From Streptomyces lincolnensis (GTDB lineage: Bacteria; Actinomycetota; Actinomycetes; Streptomycetales; Streptomycetaceae), in the NCBI RefSeq assembly GCF_001685355.1, contig NZ_CP016438.1, forward strand, positions 7,812,001 through 7,876,000: DNA of 64,000 nt. Reading direction: 5' to 3'. The position numbers and the translations under genes were made by a program. Below the pieces are notes generated by a model. The model ran no database searches, was not told the DNA's origin, and saw only the letters and a list, made by a program, of their open reading frames with translations. Below, piece by piece: positions 7,363 to 16,237 of the stretch (position 1 is its first letter; every line of letters begins with the position of its first letter).

Positions 7363-9926
7363 TGCTCCGCTCCTTCCGGGGAGTGGTTGTGCTGGTGCGG
7401 GGGGTTGGATGCGGTCTGGGGGTCACGGGAAGTGGCCGGGTGGCCGGTCGCGGCTTCGTCGGCGCGGAACGTGGGTCGTCGGTGGTTGCCGGTCTCGGTG
7501 TCGCGGTGGGCGCGTTCCACCGCCGCCTCGAACTCGTCGAGCGAGGTCCGGACGGCCTCCGCGTCGAGGAGACTCGGCGCCGCCCGGCGTACGGCGGGCT
7601 GGTCGGGGTCGGCGCCGAAGGTGGTCCGCAGGGTGGCTCCGCGGACGCGGCGGCGCAGGGTCCGGGTCCCGTCACCGTCACCGTCACCGGAGTCCGGCGC
7701 GGTCACGGTCCCGCCGTCGCGTGCCTGGGGGACGGCGGGGGCGTCGGCCGTGTCCGTCGTGTCGGCGTCGCGCTGGGGCACCCTGCGCGGCAGCGGCGGA
7801 GCGGGCCCGTCGTCGGCCGGAGTCGTGTCGGCCGGAGCGGCTGCCGCCTCGACGGCTCGGCCGGAAACCGGACCGGCTCCCGCCCCTGACAGCGCGCCGT
7901 CGGACGTACGCACCGCCGGACCCCGCGTCGAACCGCCGGAGGCGACCGCCACCGGGCTCATCGTCAGCAGGAGGGACGAGGGGATGGCCACCTCGGCGGT
8001 GAGGCCGCCTCCGGGAGTGCGGGAGAGGGTCACGCCGACCTCCCAGCGGCGGGCGAGGGTGCCGACGACGAAGAGGCCGAGGACCTTGGTGGGCACGACG
8101 TCGAGCCGTTCGCGGCGGATGAGGCGGGCGTTCTCCTCGGCGAGGCGCTCGGCGCTCATGCCGAGACCGTGGTCGGCGACCACGACCGTCGCACCGCCGT
8201 CACCCGTCCTGACCATCACCTCGACGGGGCTGCCCGCGGGGGAGAACTGCACGGCGTTCTCGACGAGTTCGGCCACCATCAGCGTGAGGTCGCCGATGAT
8301 GTCGGGCTGCACCATGACGTCGGTCCAGGCGCGCAGCTGCACCCGCTGGAACCCCTCGATCTGGCCGAGGGCGGCCCGTACGACGTTGGTGAGCTCGGTG
8401 GGACCGGAGTCGAGGACCGTCTCGCGGATGCCGGCGAGCAGCATCAGGCTGTCGGCGTTGCGGCGCAGCCGGACCGCGATGTGGTCGATGGAGTAGAGCC
8501 GCTCCAGCAGCGCGGGATCGGTCTCGCCGCGCTCCACCGCGTCGATCAGCGCGAGCTGCCGCGTGGTGAGGTTGCTGACCCGGCGGCCGACGTTGCCGAA
8601 CATCTCGGCGACGTTGCGGCGGCTGTGCACCTGCCGTTCCAGCAGCGCGGACGCGGTGGTCTGGACGTGGTTGAAGGCCGCGGCGAGATCCCCGATCTCG
8701 TCCTTCGCGGTGACCGGCACCTCGTGCAGCCGGGGCGGCGCGTCGTCCTCGGCGTCGTCGTCGGCCACCCGGGCCAGCTCGCGCCCGGCGACCTCGGCGA
8801 CCTGCCGGGCCGCCCCGGTGAGGGCGTGCACCGGCTGGACCACCGAACGGCGTACCAGCACGGCGAAGGCGATCCACACGGCGAAGCCGAGCAGGGCGAG
8901 TCCCAGCAGCAGCGTGGCACGCCAGGCGGCGTCGCTGGAGGCGTCGTCCGCGCGGTCGGCGATCTGGTCGATGAGCGAGGCGGTGATCTTCAGCCGGTTG
9001 TCGGACTGGGCCCGGTAGTCGGGGTAGGAGTCGAGGGCCGCGGTGAAGGCCCGGCGGATCTCCTGGGGGGTGTCGGCCTGGAGGTTGCTGGGGTCGATCT
9101 GGAGCTCGGCGTAGTCCCGGTCGATGGTCGCCTGGGCCGTGTTGTGCTCGATGCCCCCCAGCTCGCTGACCTGCTCCTCGGACGCGAACCGGGCGAAGCG
9201 GTCGGCCTGGTGGGTGTACTCGTTCTCGGAGCCGACCGCGCCGATGAACTCGATGAGGGCGTTGCTGTCCCCGGTCCGCGCGGAGAAGACGGCCGTCTCG
9301 AAGGCGCTGTGGGCGGCGTCGGCGCGCAGCAGCGAGTCCAGCAGGTTGCCGGTGAAGGTACCGGCGAGGGAGGCGTTGTGGTCCAGGCCGAGGCCGTCGA
9401 TCAGGCCCTGGGAGGCGTTGGTGTAGGCCGGGTCGATGTTGTCGGCGGGCAGATAGGCCTTCTCGACGGTCTCGCGCAGACTGCTGAGGCCGTTGATCTC
9501 CTTGAGCGCCTGCGCCTCGGTGGCCGGGAGCCGGTCGCCGAAGGTCTCGCGCACCTTCTCGACCTGGGCGTCCACGGCGGCCTGGGCCGTGCGGTAGTCC
9601 TTGGTGGAGGGTCGCCAGCCGGGGCCGGTGGACTCGTAGCGCACGGACAGCAGGACGGCCTGCTGGTGCTCGGTCTCCACCCGGTCCACCAGCTCAGCGA
9701 CCTGTGCGCTGTCCCGGACCAGCCGGGCCGCGCCGGCCGCGTCCCGGGCCTGGTCGACCTGGTCGACGATGAGGTAGGTGAGCAGTGCGGCGACCACGGC
9801 GAGCGGCACGCCGACCAGGATGTTGAGCTTGCGGCGGAAGGGCCATCGGTCGGCGAAACCCCGGATGCCGGTCCGGACCGACCGTGGTGCCGGCCGGGCG
9901 GGTGCGCCCACCTCTGTCGTGGACAC
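7359..9926 (-). CDS. cvnA: Conservon 1 sensor kinase-like membrane protein (CvnA type)
   Basis: An 855-residue membrane sensor. A transmembrane helix near residues 35-55 is followed by a ~260-residue extracytoplasmic NIT-like (nitrate/nitrite sensing) helical domain, a second helix (ATLLLGLALLGFAVWIAFAV), a HAMP-type linker, a coiled region and an HATPase_c domain (N box VAELVENAVQFS; G box DHGLGMS). The final ~200 residues are Pro/Ala-rich and low complexity. A clear HisKA phosphoacceptor helix is not evident, as usual for conservon CvnA. It starts at GTG 9924-9926 behind a strong GGAGG site. A binding-protein gene lies divergently upstream. Confidence 0.92.
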   Translation of the reverse strand: MSTTEVGAPARPAPRSVRTGIRGFADRWPFRRKLNILVGVPLAVVAALLTYLIVDQVDQARDAAGAARLVRDSAQVAELVDRVETEHQQAVLLSVRYESTGPGWRPSTKDYRTAQAAVDAQVEKVRETFGDRLPATEAQALKEINGLSSLRETVEKAYLPADNIDPAYTNASQGLIDGLGLDHNASLAGTFTGNLLDSLLRADAAHSAFETAVFSARTGDSNALIEFIGAVGSENEYTHQADRFARFASEEQVSELGGIEHNTAQATIDRDYAELQIDPSNLQADTPQEIRRAFTAALDSYPDYRAQSDNRLKITASLIDQIADRADDASSDAAWRATLLLGLALLGFAVWIAFAVLVRRSVVQPVHALTGAARQVAEVAGRELARVADDDAEDDAPPRLHEVPVTAKDEIGDLAAAFNHVQTTASALLERQVHSRRNVAEMFGNVGRRVSNLTTRQLALIDAVERGETDPALLERLYSIDHIAVRLRRNADSLMLLAGIRETVLDSGPTELTNVVRAALGQIEGFQRVQLRAWTDVMVQPDIIGDLTLMVAELVENAVQFSPAGSPVEVMVRTGDGGATVVVADHGLGMSAERLAEENARLIRRERLDVVPTKVLGLFVVGTLARRWEVGVTLSRTPGGGLTAEVAIPSSLLLTMSPVAVASGGSTRGPAVRTSDGALSGAGAGPVSGRAVEAAAAPADTTPADDGPAPPLPRRVPQRDADTTDTADAPAVPQARDGGTVTAPDSGDGDGDGTRTLRRRVRGATLRTTFGADPDQPAVRRAAPSLLDAEAVRTSLDEFEAAVERAHRDTETGNHRRPTFRADEAATGHPATSRDPQTASNPPHQHNHSPEGAEQ

Positions 9927-10263
9927 CGGGCCTCCTTCAGGGGAGTCGCACGGCGCGCGAGCAACTCGCGTGACCGTTTCTGATCGATACGGGACGGCGG
10001 CCCCCGCACCCCGCTGTGACCGGCGCCAACGTCCGCGAGACTACAGCCTTTTCGGACAAGCGCTTACGGCGCCCTGCGTCAAGAATCGATTACGACGCGC
10101 CCACCTTCGGCGGGTTCGGTGGAGGGCCGGTTTACCCGGCCTTCACAATGGGTCGGACGTCGAAGCCAATTGGTAATCAGGCCTCTCTTGACTGACCGAG
10201 AACCGGCTGGATTGGATCAGTACAAGAGCTTCCGCGCACCACTTCAAGTCCGGAACGGAAATC
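9927..10263. promoter_or_regulatory. Divergent promoter region between cvnA and the OpuC-type binding protein
   Basis: 337 bases without a gene. On the plus strand a likely vegetative promoter is TTGACT at 10188-10193 and TTGGAT at 10212-10217, an 18-base spacer, with the binding-protein start 47 bases downstream. On the minus side I find only the strong GGAGG ribosome-binding site of cvnA, and no clear -35/-10 pair. The region is more AT-rich than its surroundings. Confidence 0.45.
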
Positions 10264-11220
10264 GTGACTTCTACCGCCGTACACAGCAGGTCCTTCAGGA
10301 ACCATCCCGTCGTGGCCGCCGTCGCGCTCGCCGCGGCCGCGGCCCTGCTGGCGGGTTGTGGTTCCTCCGACGACACCTCCGACCCCCTCGCCGGGGAGAA
10401 GGCCGAGGGCGGCACCGTCGTCGTCGGCGGCAACAACTTCCCCGAGTCCACCCTGCTCGCCGACATCTACGGCGAGGCTCTGAAGGCCAAGGGCGTCAAG
10501 GTCGAGTACAAGCTCAACATCGGCAGCCGCGAGACCACCTACGGCCTGCTGAAGAACGGCTCCGTGACGGTCCTGCCGGAGTACAACGGCTCGCTGCTGT
10601 CCTACCTGGACCCGAAGGCCGAGCAGGCGTCGGTGGCGGCGGTCAACGCCGCCGCGAAGGCCAAGCTGGACTCGAAGCTGACGCTGCTGGAGTCGGCGCC
10701 GGCCGAGGACAAGGACTCCGTGAGCATCAACGCGGAGACCGCCAAGAAGTACAAGCTGACCGCCGAGTCCACGCTCGACGATCTCAAGGACATCGCCCCG
10801 GAGATGGTCATCGGCGGTTCGCCGGAGTTCCAGACCCGGCACCAGGGCCTGCTGGGCCTGAAGTCCGAGTACGGCCTGGAGTTCAAGTCGTTCAAGGCCC
10901 TCGACGCGGGCGGCCCGCTGACCCAGGCGGCGCTGGCGAAGAACACCGTGCAGGCCGCGGACATCTTCACCACGGACCCGACCATCGTCAGGGAGAACTT
11001 CGTCGTCCTGAAGGACCCGAAGAACCTCTTCGGCTTCGCGAACGTGACCCCGCTCGTCTACAAGTCCGGCCTCTCCAAGGACGGCGTCGCCGCCCTCAAC
11101 GCGGTCTCGGCCAAGCTGGACACCAAGACGCTGCTGGAGATGGACCTCCAGGTCCAGCTGGAGAACAAGGACCCGCTCGACGTCGCCAAGGCCTGGCTGA
11201 AGACGAACGGCCTGGACTGA
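10264..11220 (+). CDS. Betaine/osmolyte-binding lipoprotein (OpuCC/OsmF-like)
   Basis: The 318-residue protein has a signal peptide ending in lipobox LLAGC (Cys near residue 33), so it should be a lipoprotein outside the membrane. The mature part is an OpuAC/type 2 periplasmic binding fold: VVVGGNNFPESTLLADIYGE, then the NIGSRETTYGLLKNG and LPEYNGSLL motifs typical of quaternary-amine binding proteins. It starts at GTG 10264, with a plausible promoter about 50 bases upstream. It most likely serves the OpuC-like ATPase and permeases at 3270-5811, which lack a binding protein. It is separated from them by the conservon on the opposite strand, so it must be transcribed independently. Confidence 0.9.
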   Translation: MTSTAVHSRSFRNHPVVAAVALAAAAALLAGCGSSDDTSDPLAGEKAEGGTVVVGGNNFPESTLLADIYGEALKAKGVKVEYKLNIGSRETTYGLLKNGSVTVLPEYNGSLLSYLDPKAEQASVAAVNAAAKAKLDSKLTLLESAPAEDKDSVSINAETAKKYKLTAESTLDDLKDIAPEMVIGGSPEFQTRHQGLLGLKSEYGLEFKSFKALDAGGPLTQAALAKNTVQAADIFTTDPTIVRENFVVLKDPKNLFGFANVTPLVYKSGLSKDGVAALNAVSAKLDTKTLLEMDLQVQLENKDPLDVAKAWLKTNGLD

Positions 11221-11239
11221 CGCGGGACCGCTGACGTAC

Positions 11240-11277
11240 CGGCGCGGGTGCCTTCCCCCACGGGAGCACCCGCGCCG
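11240..11277 (+). terminator. Hairpin terminator after the binding-protein gene
   Basis: A perfect 12-base-pair GC stem (arms 11240-11251 and 11266-11277) with a 14-base loop lies 20 bases after the stop codon and just before the convergent GH43 gene. There is no U-tract, as is common in Streptomyces. It could serve both directions. Confidence 0.7.
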
Positions 11278-11288
11278 TGCGTGTGGCC

Positions 11289-12668
11289 TCAGTAACCGAC
11301 CCGGAAGGTCGCGTCCTGCCGTTCCGTGGCCGTGGATACGGGGTCGATCCGCAGGACGTAGTTGGTGTGCCGCAGGTACCGGGTCGGGTTGTTGTACGAC
11401 CGGAACGAGGACCAGGCGGAGTCGGCAAGCCCGGCCGTGCGGTAGAAGGTCGCGTCCCCGGCGAACGCAGGCGTCCCGTCGTTCTCGTCGAGCCGGACGG
11501 CGTAGCTGTAGTGCCGCAGATAGCGGGTCGGGTGGCTCACCGACTGGAAGGAGACGCCCGCGCCGTCCGCGAGGCCCGGGACCAGCTTCCACAGGGAGTC
11601 GGTGTACGGGTCGAAGGCGTACGGGTCGATCCGGCCGACGTAGTCCGCGTGCCGGACGTAACGCGCCGGGAAGTTGTAGGACTTGAGCCGGTTCCAGGTG
11701 GGAGTGCCCCACTTGGTCAGCAGGTTGGTGTACTCGGTCGTGGTGATCGGGTGGATCGTGAGGTGCTTGGAGTTCAGCGGCTGGGTGTAGGTCTTCTGGT
11801 CCAGGGCCGTCCAGGTGCCGGCGGCCAGGTCGTTGGACTGCCAGGCGTAGAAGACGCCGTTGGGGCTCCAGGTGTCTCCCCACAGGTACCAGGTGCTGCC
11901 GGACGTCAGGGACTTCACCAGCGTCGGCGCCTCGGTGCCGCCGTGTGACACCGGGGTGCTGAAGGGTGTGAAGCTGCCGGGGTTCAGCGAGGTGGAGCGG
12001 GCGCCGACCAGGGTCGAGTTCCGCTTGTAGTAGAGGTAGTTGACGCCGTTCACGCCGATCGCCAGGTCCCCGTCGATGACGTCGTAGCCGGGGTCGAAGA
12101 AGACCTGAGGGGCGCTCGCGGTCACGAAGTCGCCGGTGTAGTTGACCATGATGACGTTGTGGCCGCTGCTGTTCACGGAGGAGTAGATCACCCCGTACTG
12201 GCCGCGGCTCGCGTCCCAGTAGGCCTCCGGCGCCCAGCTGTGGGTGACCATGTCGTGCAGCTTCAGCCGCCGGTAGCCGGTGAAGGACCGCAGGTCGGTG
12301 GAGTCCCAGACATGGATGTACTGGCTGTTGTAGGTCCAGTCGGTGCCCTTCAGGTCGGTGGCCAGCACCACGAACGTGCCGTTCTGCTTGCGCAGGATGA
12401 AGGGGTCGCGCAGCCCGCCGGCCCCGGCGGTCGGGGTGACGACGGGGTTGTTCTGGTTGAGGGGGGTCCAGTTCAGCCCGTCGGTGCTGACGGCCAGGTG
12501 CAGGCCGTAGTTCGCGGCCAGCATGTCCGGGGACTCGGTGAAGTACCCCATGACGTACGCCGAGTCGGCGGCGTGGGCGGTCCCGGCGCCCAGGGTCAGA
12601 GCACCGGTGGCGGCCAGCGGCACGGTGGCCGTCATGCCGAGGAACTGTCTGCGGGAGGGGCGGGGCAT
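11289..12668 (-). CDS. Secreted GH43 alpha-L-arabinofuranosidase with C-terminal CBM42 (AbfB) domain
   Basis: The 459-residue protein carries a twin-arginine signal (SRRQFLGM then a hydrophobic run to AHA). The catalytic part, about residues 35-320, is a GH43 five-blade propeller with motifs GLRDPFILR and HSWAPEAYWD. The last ~130 residues hold three AbfB repeats (RYVRHADYV, RYLRHYSYAV, RYLRHTNYVL), the arabinose-binding beta-trefoil. This layout matches exo-acting arabinofuranosidases that trim arabinan or arabinoxylan. I chose ATG 12666-12668 because it begins the Tat signal and has a GGAG site; the open frame continues upstream without support. A 35-base dyad lies 36 bases before the start. 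It is 109 bases downstream of the ROK kinase gene, in the same direction. Confidence 0.9.
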   Translation of the reverse strand: MPRPSRRQFLGMTATVPLAATGALTLGAGTAHAADSAYVMGYFTESPDMLAANYGLHLAVSTDGLNWTPLNQNNPVVTPTAGAGGLRDPFILRKQNGTFVVLATDLKGTDWTYNSQYIHVWDSTDLRSFTGYRRLKLHDMVTHSWAPEAYWDASRGQYGVIYSSVNSSGHNVIMVNYTGDFVTASAPQVFFDPGYDVIDGDLAIGVNGVNYLYYKRNSTLVGARSTSLNPGSFTPFSTPVSHGGTEAPTLVKSLTSGSTWYLWGDTWSPNGVFYAWQSNDLAAGTWTALDQKTYTQPLNSKHLTIHPITTTEYTNLLTKWGTPTWNRLKSYNFPARYVRHADYVGRIDPYAFDPYTDSLWKLVPGLADGAGVSFQSVSHPTRYLRHYSYAVRLDENDGTPAFAGDATFYRTAGLADSAWSSFRSYNNPTRYLRHTNYVLRIDPVSTATERQDATFRVGY

Positions 12669-12703
12669 GGGCTCTCCAGGGGGCGCGGGCCTGTCGGCCG
12701 AGA

Positions 12704-12738
12704 GGTCGAGATATCGAACAGAGTTCGATGAATCGACC
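12704..12738. promoter_or_regulatory. 35-bp dyad, candidate operator of the GH43 gene
   Basis: The inner repeat is ATCGAAC (12713-12719), spacer AGA, GTTCGAT (12723-12729), a perfect 7-3-7 dyad. An outer pair GGTCGA (12704-12709) and TCGACC (12733-12738) shares the same centre, so 13 of 16 positions per arm are symmetric. It lies 36-70 bases upstream of the GH43 start. The regulator is unknown; LacI, GntR or ROK proteins are candidates. Confidence 0.65.
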
Positions 12739-12777
12739 AGAAGGTAGAGGTGCGTCGCGTACGCGTCAATGCTCCCG

Positions 12778-13701
12778 TCACGCTTCACAGATTTCCGTGA
12801 GTTCCGCCCGCGCCCGCGCCGCCGCACCCACCGCCACCGCGTCCCCGCCGAGCCCGGCGGGCAGCACCCGCACCGGGTGCCCGCTGACCGGCGGTTCGGC
12901 GGCCAGAGCCCGCTCCACCGACGGCCCGAGAAGCGCCCAGGACCGGCTGACGCCGCCGCCGATCACGACCGTGGTGACGTCCAGCAGTCCCGCCGTGACC
13001 AGAATGGCCCGGGCCACGGCCGCTCCCGCGTCCTCGTACACGGCGCGCGCCTGCGGATCACCGGCCGCCGCCGCGTCGGCCACCTCCCGTGCGCTCAGGT
13101 CCCGCCCGGTGCGCTCCCCGTACCGGGCGGCGATCGCCCGTCCGGAGGCCAGGGTCTCCAGATGGCCCCGGCCGCCGCAGGTGCACGGCAGCCCGCCGAA
13201 GCCCGGGATGTGCCCGATCTCGCCCGCCGCCCCGTGCGGACCGTCGTACAGCGTGCCGTCCAGCCACAGCGCCCCGCCGACCCCGGTGCCGAGCGTCATC
13301 GCGAGCACCTGCCGCTCGCCCGCGACCGCACCGGCCGCCGCCTCGCCGCGCAGGAACGCGTTGACGTCGTTGTCCAGGAAGGCCGGCACCCCGAGCGCCG
13401 CCTCGACGGCCGCCGTCACCCCGAACCCGGCCCAGTCGCGGAAGGAGTCGCTGGCCACCAGGATCCGCCCGGTCCGCGCGTCCACCACCCCCGCCGCCCC
13501 GACCCCGACACCCAGCAGCCGCGCGTCCCCGCGGCCCAGCAGCTGTCCTACGGCGTCCAGCGCGGCCCCGACCATCGCCGTCCCGCCCGCGGCCGCCGGG
13601 GTAGGCACCTCCAGGCGGTCGACGACGGTCAGGTCCGGCGCGCACAGGGCGACCCGGGTCTTGGTGCCGCCGATGTCGACGCCCGCGACCACGCACGTCA
13701 C
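12778..13701 (-). CDS. ROK family sugar kinase
   Basis: The 307-residue protein is an ASKHA-fold ROK kinase: N-terminal phosphate loop GVDIGGTKT, substrate motif FLDNDVNAFLRGE with catalytic Asp, and LGTGVGGALWLDG. The zinc motif reads CTCGGRGHLE, so the third Cys of the usual CxCGxxGCxE is replaced by His. There is no DNA-binding domain, so it should phosphorylate a hexose or amino sugar in the cytoplasm. The GTG start overlaps the stop of the transporter ATPase (GTGA). It is thus the fifth gene of the SBP-permease-permease-ATPase-kinase operon and probably acts on the imported substrate after hydrolysis. Confidence 0.88.
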   Translation of the reverse strand: MTCVVAGVDIGGTKTRVALCAPDLTVVDRLEVPTPAAAGGTAMVGAALDAVGQLLGRGDARLLGVGVGAAGVVDARTGRILVASDSFRDWAGFGVTAAVEAALGVPAFLDNDVNAFLRGEAAAGAVAGERQVLAMTLGTGVGGALWLDGTLYDGPHGAAGEIGHIPGFGGLPCTCGGRGHLETLASGRAIAARYGERTGRDLSAREVADAAAAGDPQARAVYEDAGAAVARAILVTAGLLDVTTVVIGGGVSRSWALLGPSVERALAAEPPVSGHPVRVLPAGLGGDAVAVGAAARARAELTEICEA

Positions 13702-15356
13702 GTGGTGGCCTCCGTCCGCCGTGCCGCACGCCGACGCCGTTGCGCCACCGGATCCGGCACCGGTACGGCGGCGATCAGCCGCCGCGTGTACTCCGTCTCA
13801 GGCCGCAGCAGGGTGGACATGACCGGCCCCTGTTCCTCGACCCGGCCCGCCCGCAGGACGACGACCCGCCGGGCGAACTCCTGCACCACGGCCAGATCGT
13901 GCGACACGAACAGGCAGGCGAACCCCAGTTCGCGCTGCAACTCGGCGATCACCTCCAGGACCGTCCGCTGCACGCTCACGTCGAGCGCGCTGGTCGGCTC
14001 GTCCGCGACCAGCAGCCGAGGCCGCAGCACCAGCGCCCGCGCCAGACTCACCCGCTGCCGCTGACCGCCCGACAGCTCACGCGGCCCCCGCCCAGCCAAC
14101 TCCCGTGGCAGCCGCACCAGTTCGAGGGCGTCACCGACGCGTTCCCGCCGCTCGGCCGCCGACATGCCCCGCCGGTGCATCCGCAGCGGCTCGGCCACGC
14201 ACTCGGCCACACTCATCCGCGCGTCCAGCGAGGCCACCGGATCCTGGAGCACCACCCCCACACCGGACAGCAGGGCCCGCCGTGCCCGGCCCCGCGCCCG
14301 CCCCAGGTCGCTGCCGAACAAGGACACCGACCCGGCGGCCGGCGCGACGAGCCCCAGCGCGACCCGGGCCGCCGTGGACTTGCCCGACCCGGACTCGCCC
14401 ACGAGCCCGACGGTCTCGCCCGGACGGACGTCGAGGGACACCCCGTCGAGGGCCTGTACGGCACGGGGACCGCGCCCGAACCGCACGCCGACGTCCCGGA
14501 GCCGCACCACCGGGGTGTCCGGGTCGGCCGGATCGGTGTCCGCTGTCGCCGTGGGCACGCCCTCGCCGTCGAAGCGCAGGCGCGGCACCGCCGCCAGCAG
14601 CTTGCGTGTGTAGGTGTGCGTCGGCCGCAGCAGCACCTCCTCCACCGGCCCGGTCTCCACGACCTCGCCGCGCAGCATCACCGCCACCCGGTCCGCGAAG
14701 TCGGCGACCACGCCCATGTTGTGCGTGACCAGCAGCACGCCGGTCCCCGAGTCGGCCGCCAGCCGCCGCAGCAGATCCAGGATCTCGGCCTGCACGGTGA
14801 CGTCGAGCGCGGTGGTCGGCTCGTCGGCGATCAGCAGACCGGGGGAGTTGGCGATCGCCATGGCGATGACGACCCGCTGCCGCTGCCCGCCGGACAGCTG
14901 GAAGGGAAACGCCGAGGCCCGCCGCTCCGGCTCCGGAATGCCGACCCTGCGCAGGAGTTCGACCGCCTCACGGGCGGCCTCGGACCGGGAGACGTCACGG
15001 TGATTGCGTACGACCTCGGCGATCTGCGCGCCGACCCGGGTCAGCGGATCCAGCGCGGTGGCCGGTTCCTGGAACACCATCGACGCCGTACGGCCACGCA
15101 GCCGGGCCAGTGCGGCCTCCGGGGCGCCCACGACGTCCGTGCCGTCGATCCCGACGCGCCCCGAAGTCCGCGCGCTGCCCGGCAGCAGCCCCATCGCGGC
15201 GAGCGCCACCGTGGACTTGCCGGACCCGGACTCGCCGACCAGGGCGAGCGTCTCGCCGGGCCGGACGCGCAACGACACGTCCCGCACGGCCGGCACCTCG
15301 CCGGTCTCCGTCGAGAAGGTCACGCCCAAGCCGTCGATCTCCAGGATGTCGTTCAT
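13698..15356 (-). CDS. Fused dual ABC ATPase of a Dpp/Opp-type importer (DppD-DppF fusion)
   Basis: A 552-residue protein with two complete nucleotide-binding domains of the oligopeptide family. Domain 1 has Walker A GESGSGKST near residue 42 and signature LSGGQRQRVVIAMA. Domain 2 has Walker A GESGSGKST near residue 320 and LSGGQRQRVSLARA. Both have Walker B DEPT. Tandem fusion of DppD and DppF is common in this class. It starts at ATG 15354-15356 overlapping the DppC stop (ATGA) and ends overlapping the ROK kinase start. Such importers take peptides, nickel or, in several bacteria, oligosaccharides. Confidence 0.93.
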   Translation of the reverse strand: MNDILEIDGLGVTFSTETGEVPAVRDVSLRVRPGETLALVGESGSGKSTVALAAMGLLPGSARTSGRVGIDGTDVVGAPEAALARLRGRTASMVFQEPATALDPLTRVGAQIAEVVRNHRDVSRSEAAREAVELLRRVGIPEPERRASAFPFQLSGGQRQRVVIAMAIANSPGLLIADEPTTALDVTVQAEILDLLRRLAADSGTGVLLVTHNMGVVADFADRVAVMLRGEVVETGPVEEVLLRPTHTYTRKLLAAVPRLRFDGEGVPTATADTDPADPDTPVVRLRDVGVRFGRGPRAVQALDGVSLDVRPGETVGLVGESGSGKSTAARVALGLVAPAAGSVSLFGSDLGRARGRARRALLSGVGVVLQDPVASLDARMSVAECVAEPLRMHRRGMSAAERRERVGDALELVRLPRELAGRGPRELSGGQRQRVSLARALVLRPRLLVADEPTSALDVSVQRTVLEVIAELQRELGFACLFVSHDLAVVQEFARRVVVLRAGRVEEQGPVMSTLLRPETEYTRRLIAAVPVPDPVAQRRRRAARRTEATT

Positions 15357-16237
15357 GAGCGTCCTTTCACGTCGAAGGCGTCGCGCAGTCCGTCGCCGAT
15401 CGCGTTGTACGCGCACACGACGAGGATGATCGCGAGGCCCGGCGGCACGATCAGCCACCAGCGCCCGGAGTACGCGGCCGTCAGACCGGCCGACAGCATG
15501 CCGCCCCAGTCGGTCGCCGGCGGCTGGACACCCAGGCCGAGATACGACACGTACGCCACGAGCAGGATCGCGTCGGCGACCTGGAAGGTGGCCGCGACGA
15601 CGATCGTCGACACCGAGTTGGGCAGGATGTGCCGCCGGATCGCCCGCCCGTGCGTACCGCCGGTCGCCCGCAGCGTCAGCACGTAGTCCCGGTTCTTCAG
15701 CGTCAGCGTCTCCGCCCGCACCAGCCGGGACGGCACCAGCCACGACACCAGACCCAGGATCACGATCAGACCGACCGTCCCCGGACTGGTGATGGCCGAG
15801 ACGACCAGCAGGATGAACAGCGCCGGAATCGCGATCCCCGCGTCCACCACCCGCATCATCACCGCGTCCACCCACCCGCCCGCATACCCGGCGACCGCAC
15901 CCCACACCGCCCCGATCACGGTGGCGAGCACCCCGGCCGCGAGCCCCACCAACAGCGACACCTTCCCGCCGTACATCAGCCGCCCGAGCTGGTCGTGCCC
16001 GACGGCGTCGGTACCGAGCCAATGCGCCCCGCTGGGCGGCAGGTTCACCTGGGTGAGATCGGTATGGGTCTGATCGGTGGAGTAGACGAGGGGACCGACA
16101 AAGCAGAACAGGAAGAAGAGCAACACGACCACCAGCCCGGCAACAGCGAGCCGATTGCGCGCGAAGCGCGCCCCCAGGGGCGCGGGGAACTGCGCGATCA
16201 GCCCCCACCGACCCGCGGCTTCAACACGACCGCTCAC
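15353..16237 (-). CDS. Dpp/Opp-type ABC permease (DppC-like) with a repeat-derived N-terminus
   Basis: The 294-residue permease has the DppC N-terminal helix, the LGTDAVGHDQLGRLMYGGKVS motif region after it, and an EAA loop (RATGGTHGRAIRRHILPN). It begins at GTG 16235-16237 overlapping the DppB stop. Oddly, codons 9-22 (GRWGLIAQFPAPLG) are encoded by a short interspersed repeat that occurs again at 20286-20330 outside any domain. This is the cytoplasmic N-terminal tail, so function should be kept. The import partner proteins are encoded on both sides in one operon. Confidence 0.92.
   Translation of the reverse strand: MSGRVEAAGRWGLIAQFPAPLGARFARNRLAVAGLVVVLLFFLFCFVGPLVYSTDQTHTDLTQVNLPPSGAHWLGTDAVGHDQLGRLMYGGKVSLLVGLAAGVLATVIGAVWGAVAGYAGGWVDAVMMRVVDAGIAIPALFILLVVSAITSPGTVGLIVILGLVSWLVPSRLVRAETLTLKNRDYVLTLRATGGTHGRAIRRHILPNSVSTIVVAATFQVADAILLVAYVSYLGLGVQPPATDWGGMLSAGLTAAYSGRWWLIVPPGLAIILVVCAYNAIGDGLRDAFDVKGRS
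16176..16220 (+). repeat. Short interspersed repeat, copy 1, inside dppC
   Basis: An about 45-base sequence whose core AGGGGCGCGGGGAACTGCGC starts at 16176 and continues GATCAGCCCC. Copy 2 at 20286-20330 has the same orientation and matches the first ~27 bases except for two substitutions. I recall this type of sequence from many Streptomyces intergenic regions (memory, not checked). Here it lies within a coding region and is translated on the other strand. Confidence 0.6.

Noticed and set aside
5827..9926. Cytochrome P450 at 1-800 as the cvnE-type partner of conservon 1
   Set aside because: It is 5 kb away beyond the OpuC-like operon and sits in the DrrAB operon.
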